NCBI GenBank assembly: GCA_963827545.1
Contig: CAWHBI010000040.1
Span: 13,730-77,729, forward strand
Reading direction: 5' to 3'
DNA from: AWTP1-13 sp963827545
GTDB taxonomy: Bacteria; Pseudomonadota; Alphaproteobacteria; Rhizobiales; Hyphomicrobiaceae
DNA: 64,000 nucleotides
Of this stretch, positions 43,157-52,133 are shown piece after piece (position 1 is the first letter of the stretch; every line of letters starts with the position of its first letter). The position numbers and the translations under genes are program-made. The notes beneath the pieces are model-generated. The model was not told where the DNA came from. It saw nothing but the letters and a program-made list of their open reading frames with translations, and searched no databases.

Positions 43157-44908
43157 TCAGCGCGCGGCTAGCACGCCCGAGTCGATCAGGCGGCGGTGGA
43201 AGAGCAGGATCTCCTCGCGTCTGGCGCAGCCATAGTACCGCCCCCGGCACAAGGCCATCAGGCGCTTGCGCTCCCGATGGGAGTCCGACAGCGGCAGCCC
43301 GGCCAGGTCCAGAATGACGGTGCCGAGGTAGGACACATCGAGCGTCTCGTACTGCGGCAGCACCGGCACGCGATAGTTGACCCCTTGCGCCGCGTAGTAG
43401 GTGATGAAGCCGATCGAATCCGGATCGAGGGCGACATCCTCGGCTTCCGTCTCACTCTTGTAGCCGAGCAGGGTACGGGTAGCCATCGGATGATGATCGC
43501 CATAGTGCATGATCAGGAAGCGCTCGCGCGGGAAGCGGCGACGAAGTTCGCCGAGCAGGTAATCGTAGTCCATCTTCGCCATCGAGACGCGACGCAGGTA
43601 TTCGTGCATCTCCGGATCGGTGCCCGGCGCACCGCCCGGCACGTCGACGTCGGGCTCGTACTTGTAGTCGTAGGGCCAGTGCGCCGACATGGTTTGAACG
43701 AACGTGAACAGCGGCTGGCGCCCTGCCTCGAAGTGCCGCCCCATCTCAGCCATCGTGTTGTCGTAGTAGAAGCGGTCACGTTCCTGCGCGGTCTTGGCGC
43801 CTTGCGCCTTCAGGTCGAAGATCTCGCGCAACCCGATGGAATTGTAGAACCGGTCGTTCGACACGAAGTTCTTGAGCATCGGATAGAACACGACGTTGCG
43901 ATAGCCGCAGCGCTCCAGCACTTGCGGCAACGTATCCTTGAGCTTGTTCTGAGTGAAGGTCTGCACGAACTGGCGCATGCCGCCGAACGAATGGGTCGAC
44001 ACGCCCGCGAGCAGCGAAAACTCGGTGAGCCACGATGCGCCGCCGTAGGTCTCCACCCGCAGCTGGTGGAGGCTGTCGTCAACGGAACGGAAGAACGGAT
44101 CGACCGAGTGATCGTAGCGCAGCGTCGGAAACAGGGAAGGCTGCACCACAAACTCCTGATGGATCAGGATGATGTGCGGCGGCCTCACCGCAAGATCGCA
44201 GCGTGTGGGGATAGTGAAAGGCGCCGCCGCCGTGTGCGGCGCCGCCTCGAGCAGCGCGCCTCGCCAGATCGCTTCGAGCGTCTCGCCCCACGAGGCATAG
44301 AATGACGAGGCATACAGGTTCGAGAAATAGAATTGCATGTGCCGCCGTTCGCCCTTGGCCTCGGCGCCATACCAGGCCAGCAACACGAACGCGCCGATCG
44401 CCAGGAAAGACCAGCGGCGTGTTACGCGCGTGCTGTCGAGGCGATAGGCGATCCAGCCGGCGATCGTCATAGCGACAAGGGTCACCACAGCCGCCAGGAC
44501 ATAACGGCGCTGGTCGGCCCATAGATAACTGATAGTCGACCAGGAGCTCAGATAGAAGAACAGGTCGTAGGCGTGAACGACCATGTTCATGGTCGCGCGC
44601 TTGGCGGACGACGCAGCCACGATCACGGCGACAAACGCAGCGACCAGAACGGTGGCGAACAGAGCGCGACGGGAAATCAGCGTCAAGACAGCAATCAGCG
44701 CCGCGGTCACAGCCGCAGTGAACAGAATGTTGGCGAACTCACCCTCGTCGGACCAGAAATGCCGAACCATGGCGGCCGCCAGCAGAGCGACGACGATCCA
44801 TGCCGTCGCCGGCCTCAGCTGGTCGCGAGGCAGCAGGCACGCGGCAAGACCGCGCAGCCACACCCCTTTTGCCGGGGCGCCCGGCAAACCAGCGGTTTGA
44901 TCGGTCAT
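43157..44908 (-). CDS. Membrane sulfatase-fold transferase (phosphoethanolamine / LTA synthase-like)
   Basis: 583 residues from the ATG at 44908. Five or so membrane helices occupy residues 30 to 195 (WIVVALLAAAMVRHF; FTAAVTAALIAVLTLI; ATVLVAAFVAVIVAAS; LAAVVTLVAMTIAGWIA; LAIGAFVLLAWYG). A periplasmic alkaline phosphatase superfamily domain follows. GGASWLTEFSLLAGVSTHSF holds the probable nucleophile threonine and MHYGDHHPMATRTL carries metal ligands. Family members move phosphoethanolamine or glycerol phosphate onto envelope lipids or glycans. It lies 86 bp ahead of the glycosyltransferase gene on the same strand. Acceptor unknown. Confidence 0.8.
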   Translation of the reverse strand: MTDQTAGLPGAPAKGVWLRGLAACLLPRDQLRPATAWIVVALLAAAMVRHFWSDEGEFANILFTAAVTAALIAVLTLISRRALFATVLVAAFVAVIVAASSAKRATMNMVVHAYDLFFYLSSWSTISYLWADQRRYVLAAVVTLVAMTIAGWIAYRLDSTRVTRRWSFLAIGAFVLLAWYGAEAKGERRHMQFYFSNLYASSFYASWGETLEAIWRGALLEAAPHTAAAPFTIPTRCDLAVRPPHIILIHQEFVVQPSLFPTLRYDHSVDPFFRSVDDSLHQLRVETYGGASWLTEFSLLAGVSTHSFGGMRQFVQTFTQNKLKDTLPQVLERCGYRNVVFYPMLKNFVSNDRFYNSIGLREIFDLKAQGAKTAQERDRFYYDNTMAEMGRHFEAGRQPLFTFVQTMSAHWPYDYKYEPDVDVPGGAPGTDPEMHEYLRRVSMAKMDYDYLLGELRRRFPRERFLIMHYGDHHPMATRTLLGYKSETEAEDVALDPDSIGFITYYAAQGVNYRVPVLPQYETLDVSYLGTVILDLAGLPLSDSHRERKRLMALCRGRYYGCARREEILLFHRRLIDSGVLAAR

Positions 44909-45400
44909 CTCTGCGAAACTCGGCCGTCATGCAGCTGTCACAGACCAGCACAACGCGGATGAACCGGCAATGAAGATCGGGACATGCGGGCAGCGCCCCG
45001 CAACCGCCTTGTATCTTCAGCGCGCGCCCAAGATATGGTGAACACGTTGATCAGGTTTGGCAAATTCCCGTTGGATTGCTGCGCTGCCGAAGGTCGCATC
45101 GGAGGATCGGGAACCGGGCGCATACAGCCTGCGTTCATGTCCGGACGAGTAGCGGTAGGTTGATCCCGGCTGCCGTGCCTGAAGGTCTAGGGCACGATCG
45201 GACGGGATTTCTTCGTGACCGTCATGCCGTCGCGAAGTCCGAGTCGTAGCCATCCGACATGGGAGTTCGGTGGAGTATCCGCTGGGGAAGGGGTCGATAA
45301 TGTCTCGTAACAACTTGTGACGCGGCGCCGCTGCCCCGCTGCCTTTACAAGACCCAAATTGTCGCCACATATGCGCGCCGGCACGCCTTTGGAGAGTTCG
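44909..45400. other. Intergenic region before ribA
   Basis: Divergent promoter region between the sulfatase-fold gene and ribA. I saw no gene and no FMN riboswitch consensus. GGAGAG at 45390-45395 is the ribA ribosome site. Confidence 0.5.
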
Positions 45401-46033
45401 ATGAAATCGAATGCGGTGAAATCAATCGACTTGGAACTGGATTGGTCCGCACAGACCATTCTTCCGATCGAGTTTCGAGGCCAGGAACTGCAGGTCGAGG
45501 CCCGGGCCTATCAGGGTGCTGATCCGACTTGCCAGGCGCTGGTCTTGGTGCACCGGGAGAAGTCGGCTGGGAATGACGTTCCGCTGGTGCGCGTCCATAG
45601 CGGCTGCGTCACCGGCGACATCTTCCACTCACTGCGTTGCGACTGTTACCCGCAGCTGCAGGCCGCCATGAACCAGATCCTCACGAGTCCCATCGGTGTG
45701 CTCGTGTACCTGCCCTACCAGGAAGGTCGCGGCATCGGCCTCGTCAACAAAATCAGGGCCTATGCCTTGCAGGATCAGGGCTACGATACGGTCGATGCCA
45801 ACGTCGCCATCGGCGCTCCGATCGAAGCGCGCGACTACGATCTGGCGGCGCACATCCTGTTCGATCTTGGCTATCCCGAGATCAAGCTGCTGACCAACAA
45901 TCCGGCCAAGGTCGAGGCCCTGCGGGAGGAGGGCGTGGACGTAATGGAGCAGCTTCCACTGATCGTCCAGCCATCCAACCACAACACGCGCTATCTGATG
46001 ACCAAGAAGGAGCGCATGGCGCACAAGCTCTAG
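45401..46033 (+). CDS. ribA: GTP cyclohydrolase II
   Basis: 210 residues from the ATG at 45401 with GGAGAG upstream; an ATG at 45371 is in frame. It opens GTP to 2,5-diamino-6-ribosylamino-pyrimidinone phosphate, the first step of riboflavin synthesis. Zinc ligands Cys69, Cys80 and Cys82 in SGCVTGDIFHSLRCDC and the catalytic YLPYQEGRGIGLVNKIRAYA are intact; NNPAKVEALREEGVDV follows. It is a free-standing cyclohydrolase, not fused to RibB. No other rib gene is near. Confidence 0.95.
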   Translation: MKSNAVKSIDLELDWSAQTILPIEFRGQELQVEARAYQGADPTCQALVLVHREKSAGNDVPLVRVHSGCVTGDIFHSLRCDCYPQLQAAMNQILTSPIGVLVYLPYQEGRGIGLVNKIRAYALQDQGYDTVDANVAIGAPIEARDYDLAAHILFDLGYPEIKLLTNNPAKVEALREEGVDVMEQLPLIVQPSNHNTRYLMTKKERMAHKL

Positions 46034-46167
46034 AGGCTTGGCAGGCGGCAAATCGTAAGGCGGCGGTCCGCTGGACCGCTGCCTTTTCTGTTGCCCGCAG
46101 TTGCGCGCGACGGGGAAGCCACGCACAGTTCGCGTGAGACGGAGATGCGCCGGAAGCAGGAGCGATC

Positions 46168-46941
46168 ATGTACAGACCCTTCGATCTGACCGGCAAGGTT
46201 GCGCTTGTCACGGGCGGCAACAGCGGTATCGGCCTCGGCATGGCGCGGGCGGTTGCGCAAGCCGGCGCAGATGTCGCCATCTGGGGCACGAACCCTGCCA
46301 AGAATGCCGCAGCGAAATCCGAGCTGGCGACGACTGGACGCGAGATCGTGACGCTGGAATGCGACGTATCGGATGAGCAGGCCGTGGAAACCGCTTTCGG
46401 TGAGACCCTGCGCTTGCTCGGTCGTGTCGATGGATGCTTTGCCAACGCCGGTGTGAGCGGGAGGAGCGGCGCGACATCGTTCTCCGAGATGAGCGCGGCC
46501 GAGTGGCGCCGCGTCCTGAAGGTCAATCTCGACGGCGCCTTTTTCACCTTTCGCGCAGCGGCCAGGCACATGATCGAGCGCGACGGTGGCGGCGCCCTGG
46601 TTGGAACGGCATCGCTAGCTGCCATTGAAGGAGCGCCGCGCAGCGAGCACTACGCCGCCACCAAGGGCGGGCTCATCTCGATGATTCGCGCCCTTGCCGT
46701 TGAGTTTGCACGCTACGGCGTGTGCGCCAACGCCATCCTACCCGGATGGATAGAGACCAACATGACGGCCAATGCCATCGCCAACGAGAAGTTCGCCAAG
46801 AACGTGCTGCCGCGCATCCCCATGCGGCGATGGGGCGAGGGTGACGACTTCGGCGGCATCGCCGTCTACCTCATGAGTTCTGCCTCGCGCTATCACACGG
46901 GCGACACATTCCTGATCGATGGCGGCTACGCCCTGTTTTAG
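46168..46941 (+). CDS. SDR family NAD(P)-dependent oxidoreductase
   Basis: 257 residues. The cofactor motif VALVTGGNSGIGLGMARAVA, NAGVSGRSGA, the catalytic serine in VGTASLAAIEG and the Tyr-x3-Lys in HYAATKGGLISMIRAL, then PGWIETNMT and DTFLIDGGYALF, make a classical short-chain dehydrogenase of the 3-oxoacyl/glucose dehydrogenase type. It lies 134 bp behind ribA and may be its own transcript. Substrate unknown. Confidence 0.88.
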   Translation: MYRPFDLTGKVALVTGGNSGIGLGMARAVAQAGADVAIWGTNPAKNAAAKSELATTGREIVTLECDVSDEQAVETAFGETLRLLGRVDGCFANAGVSGRSGATSFSEMSAAEWRRVLKVNLDGAFFTFRAAARHMIERDGGGALVGTASLAAIEGAPRSEHYAATKGGLISMIRALAVEFARYGVCANAILPGWIETNMTANAIANEKFAKNVLPRIPMRRWGEGDDFGGIAVYLMSSASRYHTGDTFLIDGGYALF

Positions 46942-47256
46942 GTGGGCGCACGACCTGCGGCCCGCCTGATGCTCTGAGGCAACATAGCGACTGCCGCATG
47001 ACCTGGCCTGCCAGAGCACGGCGCCCCCGTGACTCGCCCATGGCCACACGCAACGAAGACCCCTACGATTGCGCATTCTGCCTCCTGGATTGACGTGAAA
47101 GAGCCTTGGTTGGGCTCCTCCGGAGGTCCGCCAGCCCCAATTTGGCCATTTGATTGGGGAAATGCTGCCATTACTTGTGCAAAAGTCCCTCACGAAAGCT
47201 TGTCACGAGCGCCGCCAAAGGCTTCGTTACAGCCTCCTCTGTTGGGAGAACCCGCA
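46942..47256. other. Intergenic region
   Basis: No gene supported. GGGAG at 47244-47248 is the ribosome site of the small membrane protein that follows. Confidence 0.5.
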
Positions 47257-47568
47257 ATGCTTTGGGCATATGCTGTAGCCGGCGGGCTCGGGTTGGTGTT
47301 GGGCCTTCGCTATCGCGTGCCCGCCGTTCTGGTGGCTTCGGCGGCGTACACATTGGCGAGCATTACTGTCGCACCATTCGCGGGCTGGTCGCTGTGGGCA
47401 ACACTAGCCGTAGTGTTCGGTGGCGCATTCGCACTTCAGTGCGGCTATCTTGTAGGACTCGGATTGGTGTGCGTCGCAACGCGAGCCAGACATTGGCCTC
47501 GCCGCATCAGGCGTCACGTCGTGGGCTACGGCGCGACATTTTTCGGGGCGCGCGAACGCGCCCGCTGA
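47257..47568 (+). CDS. Small membrane protein next to the ExoY-like gene
   Basis: 103 residues from the ATG at 47257, eight bases after GGGAG. Three membrane helices (LWAYAVAGGLGLVLGL; VLVASAAYTLASITVAPFAG; LAVVFGGAFALQCGYLVGLG) and a basic tail (RARHWPRRIRRH). Its size, topology and place beside an exoY-type gene recall ExoX/Psi repressors of exopolysaccharide synthesis, and ALQCGYLVGLGLV is faintly like their LLQxGYFxxVL segment. That similarity is weak. It is convergent with the sugar transferase. Confidence 0.55.
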   Translation: MLWAYAVAGGLGLVLGLRYRVPAVLVASAAYTLASITVAPFAGWSLWATLAVVFGGAFALQCGYLVGLGLVCVATRARHWPRRIRRHVVGYGATFFGARERAR

Positions 47569-47628
47569 AGCGACCGATCTCCTATCCTCACGCCCCGGCG
47601 AACGTCGTGCTAGTGGGCGACTGCCCTG

Positions 47629-48390
47629 TCACGCAGCTTCGTCGAAATTCAAGACGGCTGGCACGGTCTTGGCCAGAATTGCCAAGTCAAGCCAGATCGA
47701 CCACTTGCGGGCATAGTAGCGGTCGAGAGCGACACGGGTCGTATAGCTGAGACTGCTCCGCCCACTGACCTGCCAAATGCCTGTCACCCCGGGGCGCGCC
47801 CTGAAGCACTCGCACCAATACGGGCCGTAGAACCCGAGTTCGCCGGGCACAACCGGGCGCGGCCCGACGATGCTCATGTGCCCGCACAGGACGTTGAAAA
47901 TCTGCGGGAGTTCGTCCAGGCTCGATTTGCGCAGGATGTTGCCGAAGCAGCTCACCCTTGGATCATTCCGCAGCTCGTGGGTCTCACGCCACTCCCGGGC
48001 TGCACTCGGGTTGGTGGCGAGGTGCCGGCGCAGGACCTCCTCAGCATTCACGACCATGCTGCGAAACTTGTAGAGCGTGAATACGGAGCCATCACGCCCC
48101 ACGCGCTGCTGGGTGAAAATGGTTGGCCCACCCATAGTCAAGCGGATCAGTGCCGCGATAACGAGCATCAACGGCGCCAACAGGGTGATCGCAAGCAGGC
48201 TGATCGCAATGTCCATTGCTCTCTTCGCTGCACCGCCGATGGGCCGGCTGTGCTCCGTGGCACGGCGACTCGCGCGTGCGAGAACAAGTTTTCGGCCACC
48301 CCGAGAGCCAGCGAACGCGCCTGCCTGCAGTTCAACAGCGGAGGCCTGCACCGCTGACATTTCCCGATGAAATCGAGCTCGCAACAACAT
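47629..48390 (-). CDS. ExoY-like undecaprenyl-phosphate sugar phosphotransferase
   Basis: 253 residues from the ATG at 48390. After a 50-residue variable start and one membrane helix (AISLLAITLLAPLMLVIAAL) comes the bacterial sugar transferase domain: GGPTIFTQQRVGRDG, FTLYKFRSMVVNAEE, NILRKSSLDELPQIFNVL, HMSIVGPRPVVPGEL and RPGVTGIWQVSGRSSLSYT. It moves a hexose-1-phosphate (galactose in ExoY) from UDP-sugar to the lipid carrier, starting exopolysaccharide repeat units. No other exo polymerisation genes are in the window. Confidence 0.9.
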   Translation of the reverse strand: MLLRARFHREMSAVQASAVELQAGAFAGSRGGRKLVLARASRRATEHSRPIGGAAKRAMDIAISLLAITLLAPLMLVIAALIRLTMGGPTIFTQQRVGRDGSVFTLYKFRSMVVNAEEVLRRHLATNPSAAREWRETHELRNDPRVSCFGNILRKSSLDELPQIFNVLCGHMSIVGPRPVVPGELGFYGPYWCECFRARPGVTGIWQVSGRSSLSYTTRVALDRYYARKWSIWLDLAILAKTVPAVLNFDEAA

Positions 48391-48800
48391 GGTGACGCAA
48401 ACCCAAGACTACTGACTAGATTCTAGTTCTCAACGCACTGAAAGTTTGAAATCGGCAAGGATTGCCTGGTCGGCGGCATGTTCTCGGGGCCGATACGGAC
48501 GGCGTGCGCGCGCCCGACACCGCGCATGCACCCAAACTAGAGGACAAGCCCCCATGACACGCCCCGCTGCGATCTCGACATCAAGCCGGGCGGCGACCCC
48601 AACCTCGTACCCGCACGCACACCCAAGGTGTCAAGCAGGCTAATCACAGGAGCCGAGAGCACAAGGCGGCCAAAGGGCGTAACCCGGGATCGGATTTGCA
48701 GATTGCGTAATACTTAGTTGTTACCCGCAACTCGCATCGGCGTCACTGCGCAGCGAGCCGTTCGCAGACCCGCGGCAGCCCTGCAAGACCAGAAGGTGGA
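48391..48800. other. Intergenic region between the LuxR-type gene and the ExoY-like gene
   Basis: No gene supported. Contains a 13-bp perfect dyad at 48415-48427, 25 bp upstream of the ExoY-like start. Confidence 0.5.
48415..48427. promoter_or_regulatory. Palindrome upstream of the ExoY-like gene
   Basis: ACTAGA, one base, TCTAGT. It sits just ahead of the minus-strand start at 48390. It could be an operator for the neighbouring LuxR-type regulator, but only one copy was seen. Confidence 0.3.
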
Positions 48801-49553
48801 CTAACTGATGCTTGAAGGCTCGCCCAACAAACGGTTGGCCATGAGGGCCACTTCGGTGCGGTTCTTGGCGCTAAGCTTCTTCATGATGTTTCGGACATGC
48901 ACCTTGACGGTGCTCTCGCGCATGTTGAGTTCGTGCGCGATCGTCTTGTTCGCCTTGCCCTTCCCGATAGCCTCCACGACGGCAGCTTGACGGGCAGTGA
49001 ATATTCCACTCGGCTCGCGCCCGGCCGTTGGGCGGGGAGCGGCGTTGCGCAGGGCGGGTATCAGACTGCTGGCGGGCACGAATACACCGCCGGCGCGCAC
49101 TAGACGAAGAGCTTCGATCACAACATCCAGGGAAAGGCTGGTCGGTATGAACCCCCTCGCCCCGCGGTTGATCACGTCCAAAACCTGATCCAGATCCTCG
49201 CCATCCGACAGCACCACGGTTGGCAGCAACCTGGTCAGCCGCGCCAGATCGTGAAGCTGCTCCGCCGATTTGGACTTGGCGCACAGGCAGTAGATAACCA
49301 GCGGCGCGCGCGCCTTCTCACGTGCGTCGAGCCAGCTCTGTACGCTTGGATAGGGCGCTACTTTGTGCCTGGAGGAGGCTTCGATGCAGCGTGTCAAGCA
49401 CTCGCGGACAAGCAATCTGGGCTCAATGAGAACGATGCAGCTTTCAACAGTTTCGACTGGCTCTTTCTTGATTTTGCCGTTCGCCGTGGCTTGCGCGATA
49501 TCCGCACCACGCTCGCTGCCTGCAGTGTCAGCAATATCACTGGAAGCACGCAT
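48801..49553 (-). CDS. LuxR-type regulator with degenerate receiver domain
   Basis: 250 residues from the ATG at 49553. The C-terminal helix-turn-helix is textbook GerE/LuxR (FTARQAAVVEAIGKGKANKT, then IAHELNMRESTVKVHVRNIM). Residues 40-160 resemble a receiver fold (SCIVLIEPRLLVRECLTRCI; LPTVVLSDGEDLDQVLDVIN; GARGFIPTSLSLDVVIEALR). At the end of the third strand, LVIYCLCAKSKS has no aspartate to phosphorylate. It therefore may act without a histidine kinase. It lies upstream of the ExoY-like gene on the same strand and may control exopolysaccharide. Confidence 0.82.
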   Translation of the reverse strand: MRASSDIADTAGSERGADIAQATANGKIKKEPVETVESCIVLIEPRLLVRECLTRCIEASSRHKVAPYPSVQSWLDAREKARAPLVIYCLCAKSKSAEQLHDLARLTRLLPTVVLSDGEDLDQVLDVINRGARGFIPTSLSLDVVIEALRLVRAGGVFVPASSLIPALRNAAPRPTAGREPSGIFTARQAAVVEAIGKGKANKTIAHELNMRESTVKVHVRNIMKKLSAKNRTEVALMANRLLGEPSSIS

Positions 49554-50455
49554 GACAAACTTCCTATAACGTATGATGCTAGAGAAAAATTCCCGTTCCC
49601 AGAGAGGTTATCCATTGGTGGGGAGTAATTCACAGATTTTGTGTGGCGGCAATACTCATTTGTGATTAATGTGCCACACCGGCAGAATAAACCTCTATTG
49701 TTGTGCGAACAAGCGCTCCGATAGCATTTCAGGATCTTACGGCGCAATGTGTTCAAAGATTTACCAAGTAACATTGCGCATTGTCAGCATATATACTGAA
49801 CTGTTATCAGTCAAAGAGCTCATTAGTTGTGTGTGAATTGGAGCATGATGCCGGTATCCTCAGGTTATATTGCAATAAATCTGGCTTGCGACCAGTCTCG
49901 GCGTACGTGCTTGGCACGTTTGCCAACGTGCGGCGCAGAACCGGCGAATGACCCTGCGGCTAATCTACCACAGTTTCCTGGCAATCGAATACACCTTTCG
50001 ACGGCTGGTCGATCTGGTTCGTGGCCGCCCTGAGGTGTAGACGCCCTCAATGCCGTCACGGGCCTTGCAATAAGTCCGGGGCGCACACCCAACCATTCGG
50101 CTCGGAGCGTTCAACGCAACAGGCGAGCAATACTGTTCGAGTTGCCAATACGGGATGCAGAAGCCCCAGTTCTCGACGTAGTAGGAGATGCGGATCGGTG
50201 TGGTTTCCTGCATGGGAGCGACCGCCGCGGAGCGACCGCTGCCGTATCGCCCAATCGCCGGCGCCCAAGGGGGTTGAGGACCGGAAAAAACCAGGGCGCC
50301 ACCCGGGCTTCTTTCAAAAGAGTGTTGAATATCCCATCGACAAGGGCGCCGCTGGAGGCTAGAACGCCGGCGATCGGCTCTCCCGAACACCCGCCGTGTG
50401 GAGCCCTGACCAAGTCGGGCCGGTGACACGTGCATTCCGTATCTCGAGGCTTCCC
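49554..50455. other. 902-bp gene-free region, partly AT-rich
   Basis: No open frame here resembles a family. The part from about 49600 to 49900 is clearly richer in A and T than the rest of the window (for example cagcatatatactgaactg). A minus-strand frame (49965-50435) contains an oddly aromatic stretch but lacks a good ribosome site. It contains the promoters of the LuxR-type gene and rplS and might hold a small RNA. Confidence 0.5.
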
Positions 50456-51184
50456 ATGACCCTGACGATCATCCAAGAACTGGAGCGCGAGCAGATGCGT
50501 GCGGTCACGGCCAAACGCATCGTGCCGGAGTTCGCGCCCGGCGACACCGTGAGAGTGATGGTGAAGGTGATCGAAGGCCTGGAGACCGAGGACAAGAAGA
50601 AGCCCAAGACGGAGCAGGCCAAGGGGCCCGGCTTTCGATTGCAAGCCTACGAGGGCGTCGTAATCGCGCGCTCGGGTAGCGGCATCAACGAGAGCTTTAC
50701 GGTGCGCAAGATCTCCTACGGCGAGGGCGTGGAGCGCGTGTTTCCCGTCTACTCGCCCTACATAGCCGAGATCGAGGTGCTGCGTCGCGGCAAGGTGCGC
50801 CGCGCCAAGCTCTATTATCTGCGTGGTCGGCGCGGCAAGTCAGCGCGCATCTTCGAGCGCACGGACGCGCGGGCGAAGCGCCTCAACGCCGCCTTCAAGG
50901 GCTTCAAGAAGCCGAAGGGTGAGCCCGACAATCTGACCAAAATCAAGGGTCTGAGCGTGGATCTCGCCGGGCGGCTCAACGGACTGGGTGTGATCAAGTT
51001 CGAGCAGATCGCCAACTTCTCCGACGACGACCTTGCCAACGTCGACGAGGCGCTGGCGCTGGATGGGCGCATCGAGAAAGATGACTGGGTGGGTCAGGCG
51101 CAGAGGCTGCTCGCCGAGGCCACCGCGGCCGAGGTTCCAGTTGGCGAAGGCGAGGCGGCAAAGGACGACAAGAAAAAGGCCTGA
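50456..51184 (+). CDS. rplS: 50S ribosomal protein L19 with a helix-hairpin-helix-like C-terminal extension
   Basis: 242 residues, about twice a normal L19. The L19 core is residues 1-125 (TIIQELEREQMRAV; IVPEFAPGDTVRVMVKVIEG; FTVRKISYGEGVERVFPVYS; RRGKVRRAKLYYLRGRRGKS). It carries a 15-20 residue charged insertion (ETEDKKKPKTEQAKG) before YEGVVIARSGSG. Residues about 158-222 (LTKIKGLSVDLAGRLNGLGV, KFEQIANFSDDDLANVDEAL, GRIEKDDWVGQAQRLLAEA) resemble the helix-hairpin-helix tail I know from rhizobial L21 and other proteins. L19 sits at the 30S-50S interface. rpsP, rimM and trmD, its usual neighbours, are absent. A terminator follows. Confidence 0.92.
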   Translation: MTLTIIQELEREQMRAVTAKRIVPEFAPGDTVRVMVKVIEGLETEDKKKPKTEQAKGPGFRLQAYEGVVIARSGSGINESFTVRKISYGEGVERVFPVYSPYIAEIEVLRRGKVRRAKLYYLRGRRGKSARIFERTDARAKRLNAAFKGFKKPKGEPDNLTKIKGLSVDLAGRLNGLGVIKFEQIANFSDDDLANVDEALALDGRIEKDDWVGQAQRLLAEATAAEVPVGEGEAAKDDKKKA

Positions 51185-51206
51185 GCCCTAATCCAGACAC
51201 GAATAC

Positions 51207-51247
51207 GAAAGCGCGGCTGCCCCTTTGAGCGCCGCGCTTTCATTTTT
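51207..51247 (+). terminator. Rho-independent terminator of rplS
   Basis: Perfect 11-bp stem GAAAGCGCGGC / GCCGCGCTTTC (51207-51217 with 51231-51241) with a 13-base loop, followed by ATTTTTG. It ends transcription 22 bp after the rplS stop and may also serve the convergent acetyltransferase gene. Confidence 0.85.
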
Positions 51248-51268
51248 GCCTGCCGTGGCAGCAGCAGA

Positions 51269-51844
51269 TCAGGCCGCCCGCACCAGCCGGCTCTGCAGCT
51301 CCAGCACCGCGATCATGAAGCCGACGCGGTCCTCGGCGGCCTCGGCCATCATCGAGAAATAGTTGGGCTGATCCGGCAGGATCTCGCCGATCACCTCGCC
51401 GTACTCGAAGCGCAGCACCGCCTCGTGCTTTTTGGCGATCACCTGCATCCGCGCATTCTCGGCAAGGCAGCTCATGTAGAGGCGCCGAATGCGGCGGTTG
51501 CGGGCAGCGCGCACGACGCGACCCATCAGATCGGAACCGACGCCGTGGTCCTGGTAGACGCGCTCGACCGAGAAGGCAGCCTCGGCCTCCTCTCCCCAGC
51601 TATCGCCCAGGCGCCGCAGCTCGGCCGCGCCGCGCACCTTGCCGTCAACGACGTAGCCGTAGACCAGGCTGCCGAACTCGCTCATCCGGCTCGCGTACTC
51701 CTCGATGAAGGCGTCCGAAACCGAGTGGGCAAAGCGCAGGCGCCGGCTCTCCTTGTCCAGCCGCAAAAGGTGGTCGCGGAACTTGTCTGTTTCCGTCGGC
51801 CACAACCGGCGAATGATGCCCTCGCCAGCGTTGAGTTCGCTCAT
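51269..51844 (-). CDS. GNAT family N-acetyltransferase
   Basis: 191 residues from the ATG at 51844 with AGGAGGG seven bases upstream. The acetyl-CoA fold is seen in LVYGYVVDGKVRGAAELRRL, EAAFSVERVYQDHGVGSDLM (motif A, here QDHGVGSDL) and GRVVRAARNRRIRRLYMSCL. The N-terminal RLDKESRRLRFAHSVSDAFI matches a rhizobial GNAT subgroup. No substrate can be inferred; it stands alone and convergent to rplS. Confidence 0.83.
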   Translation of the reverse strand: MSELNAGEGIIRRLWPTETDKFRDHLLRLDKESRRLRFAHSVSDAFIEEYASRMSEFGSLVYGYVVDGKVRGAAELRRLGDSWGEEAEAAFSVERVYQDHGVGSDLMGRVVRAARNRRIRRLYMSCLAENARMQVIAKKHEAVLRFEYGEVIGEILPDQPNYFSMMAEAAEDRVGFMIAVLELQSRLVRAA

Positions 51845-52133
51845 GATCAAACCCTCCTAACTATCCGCATCAGAGGTTGCTTGGCCGCCTTGCTTGGTGC
51901 GGCAGTCCTCCATCTGGGATCTCGCACTGCATCGCACAATCCGTGCTGAAGCCGGCGCTTGTGTGATTACAATTTATCGTGACAAGACAATGAAATGCGC
52001 ATGATGCTGCATCGCCACATGTGGCGATGCGCCGCTGCGCAGAAAAAGGCAGGGCGCGCGCATTTTGCGCCCCGGAGGTTGTCCGCCCGAGCGGCCTTGA
52101 CCCAGCTTGACCGCCACGCTAGCCGAGGCGCGC

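Noticed and set aside
45187..45459. Possible leader peptide or FMN riboswitch before ribA
   Set aside because: The conserved FMN aptamer blocks are not present and the antisense frame has no support.
49965..50435. Minus-strand frame with an aromatic-rich part
   Set aside because: No ribosome site, no family and poor codon usage; likely random.
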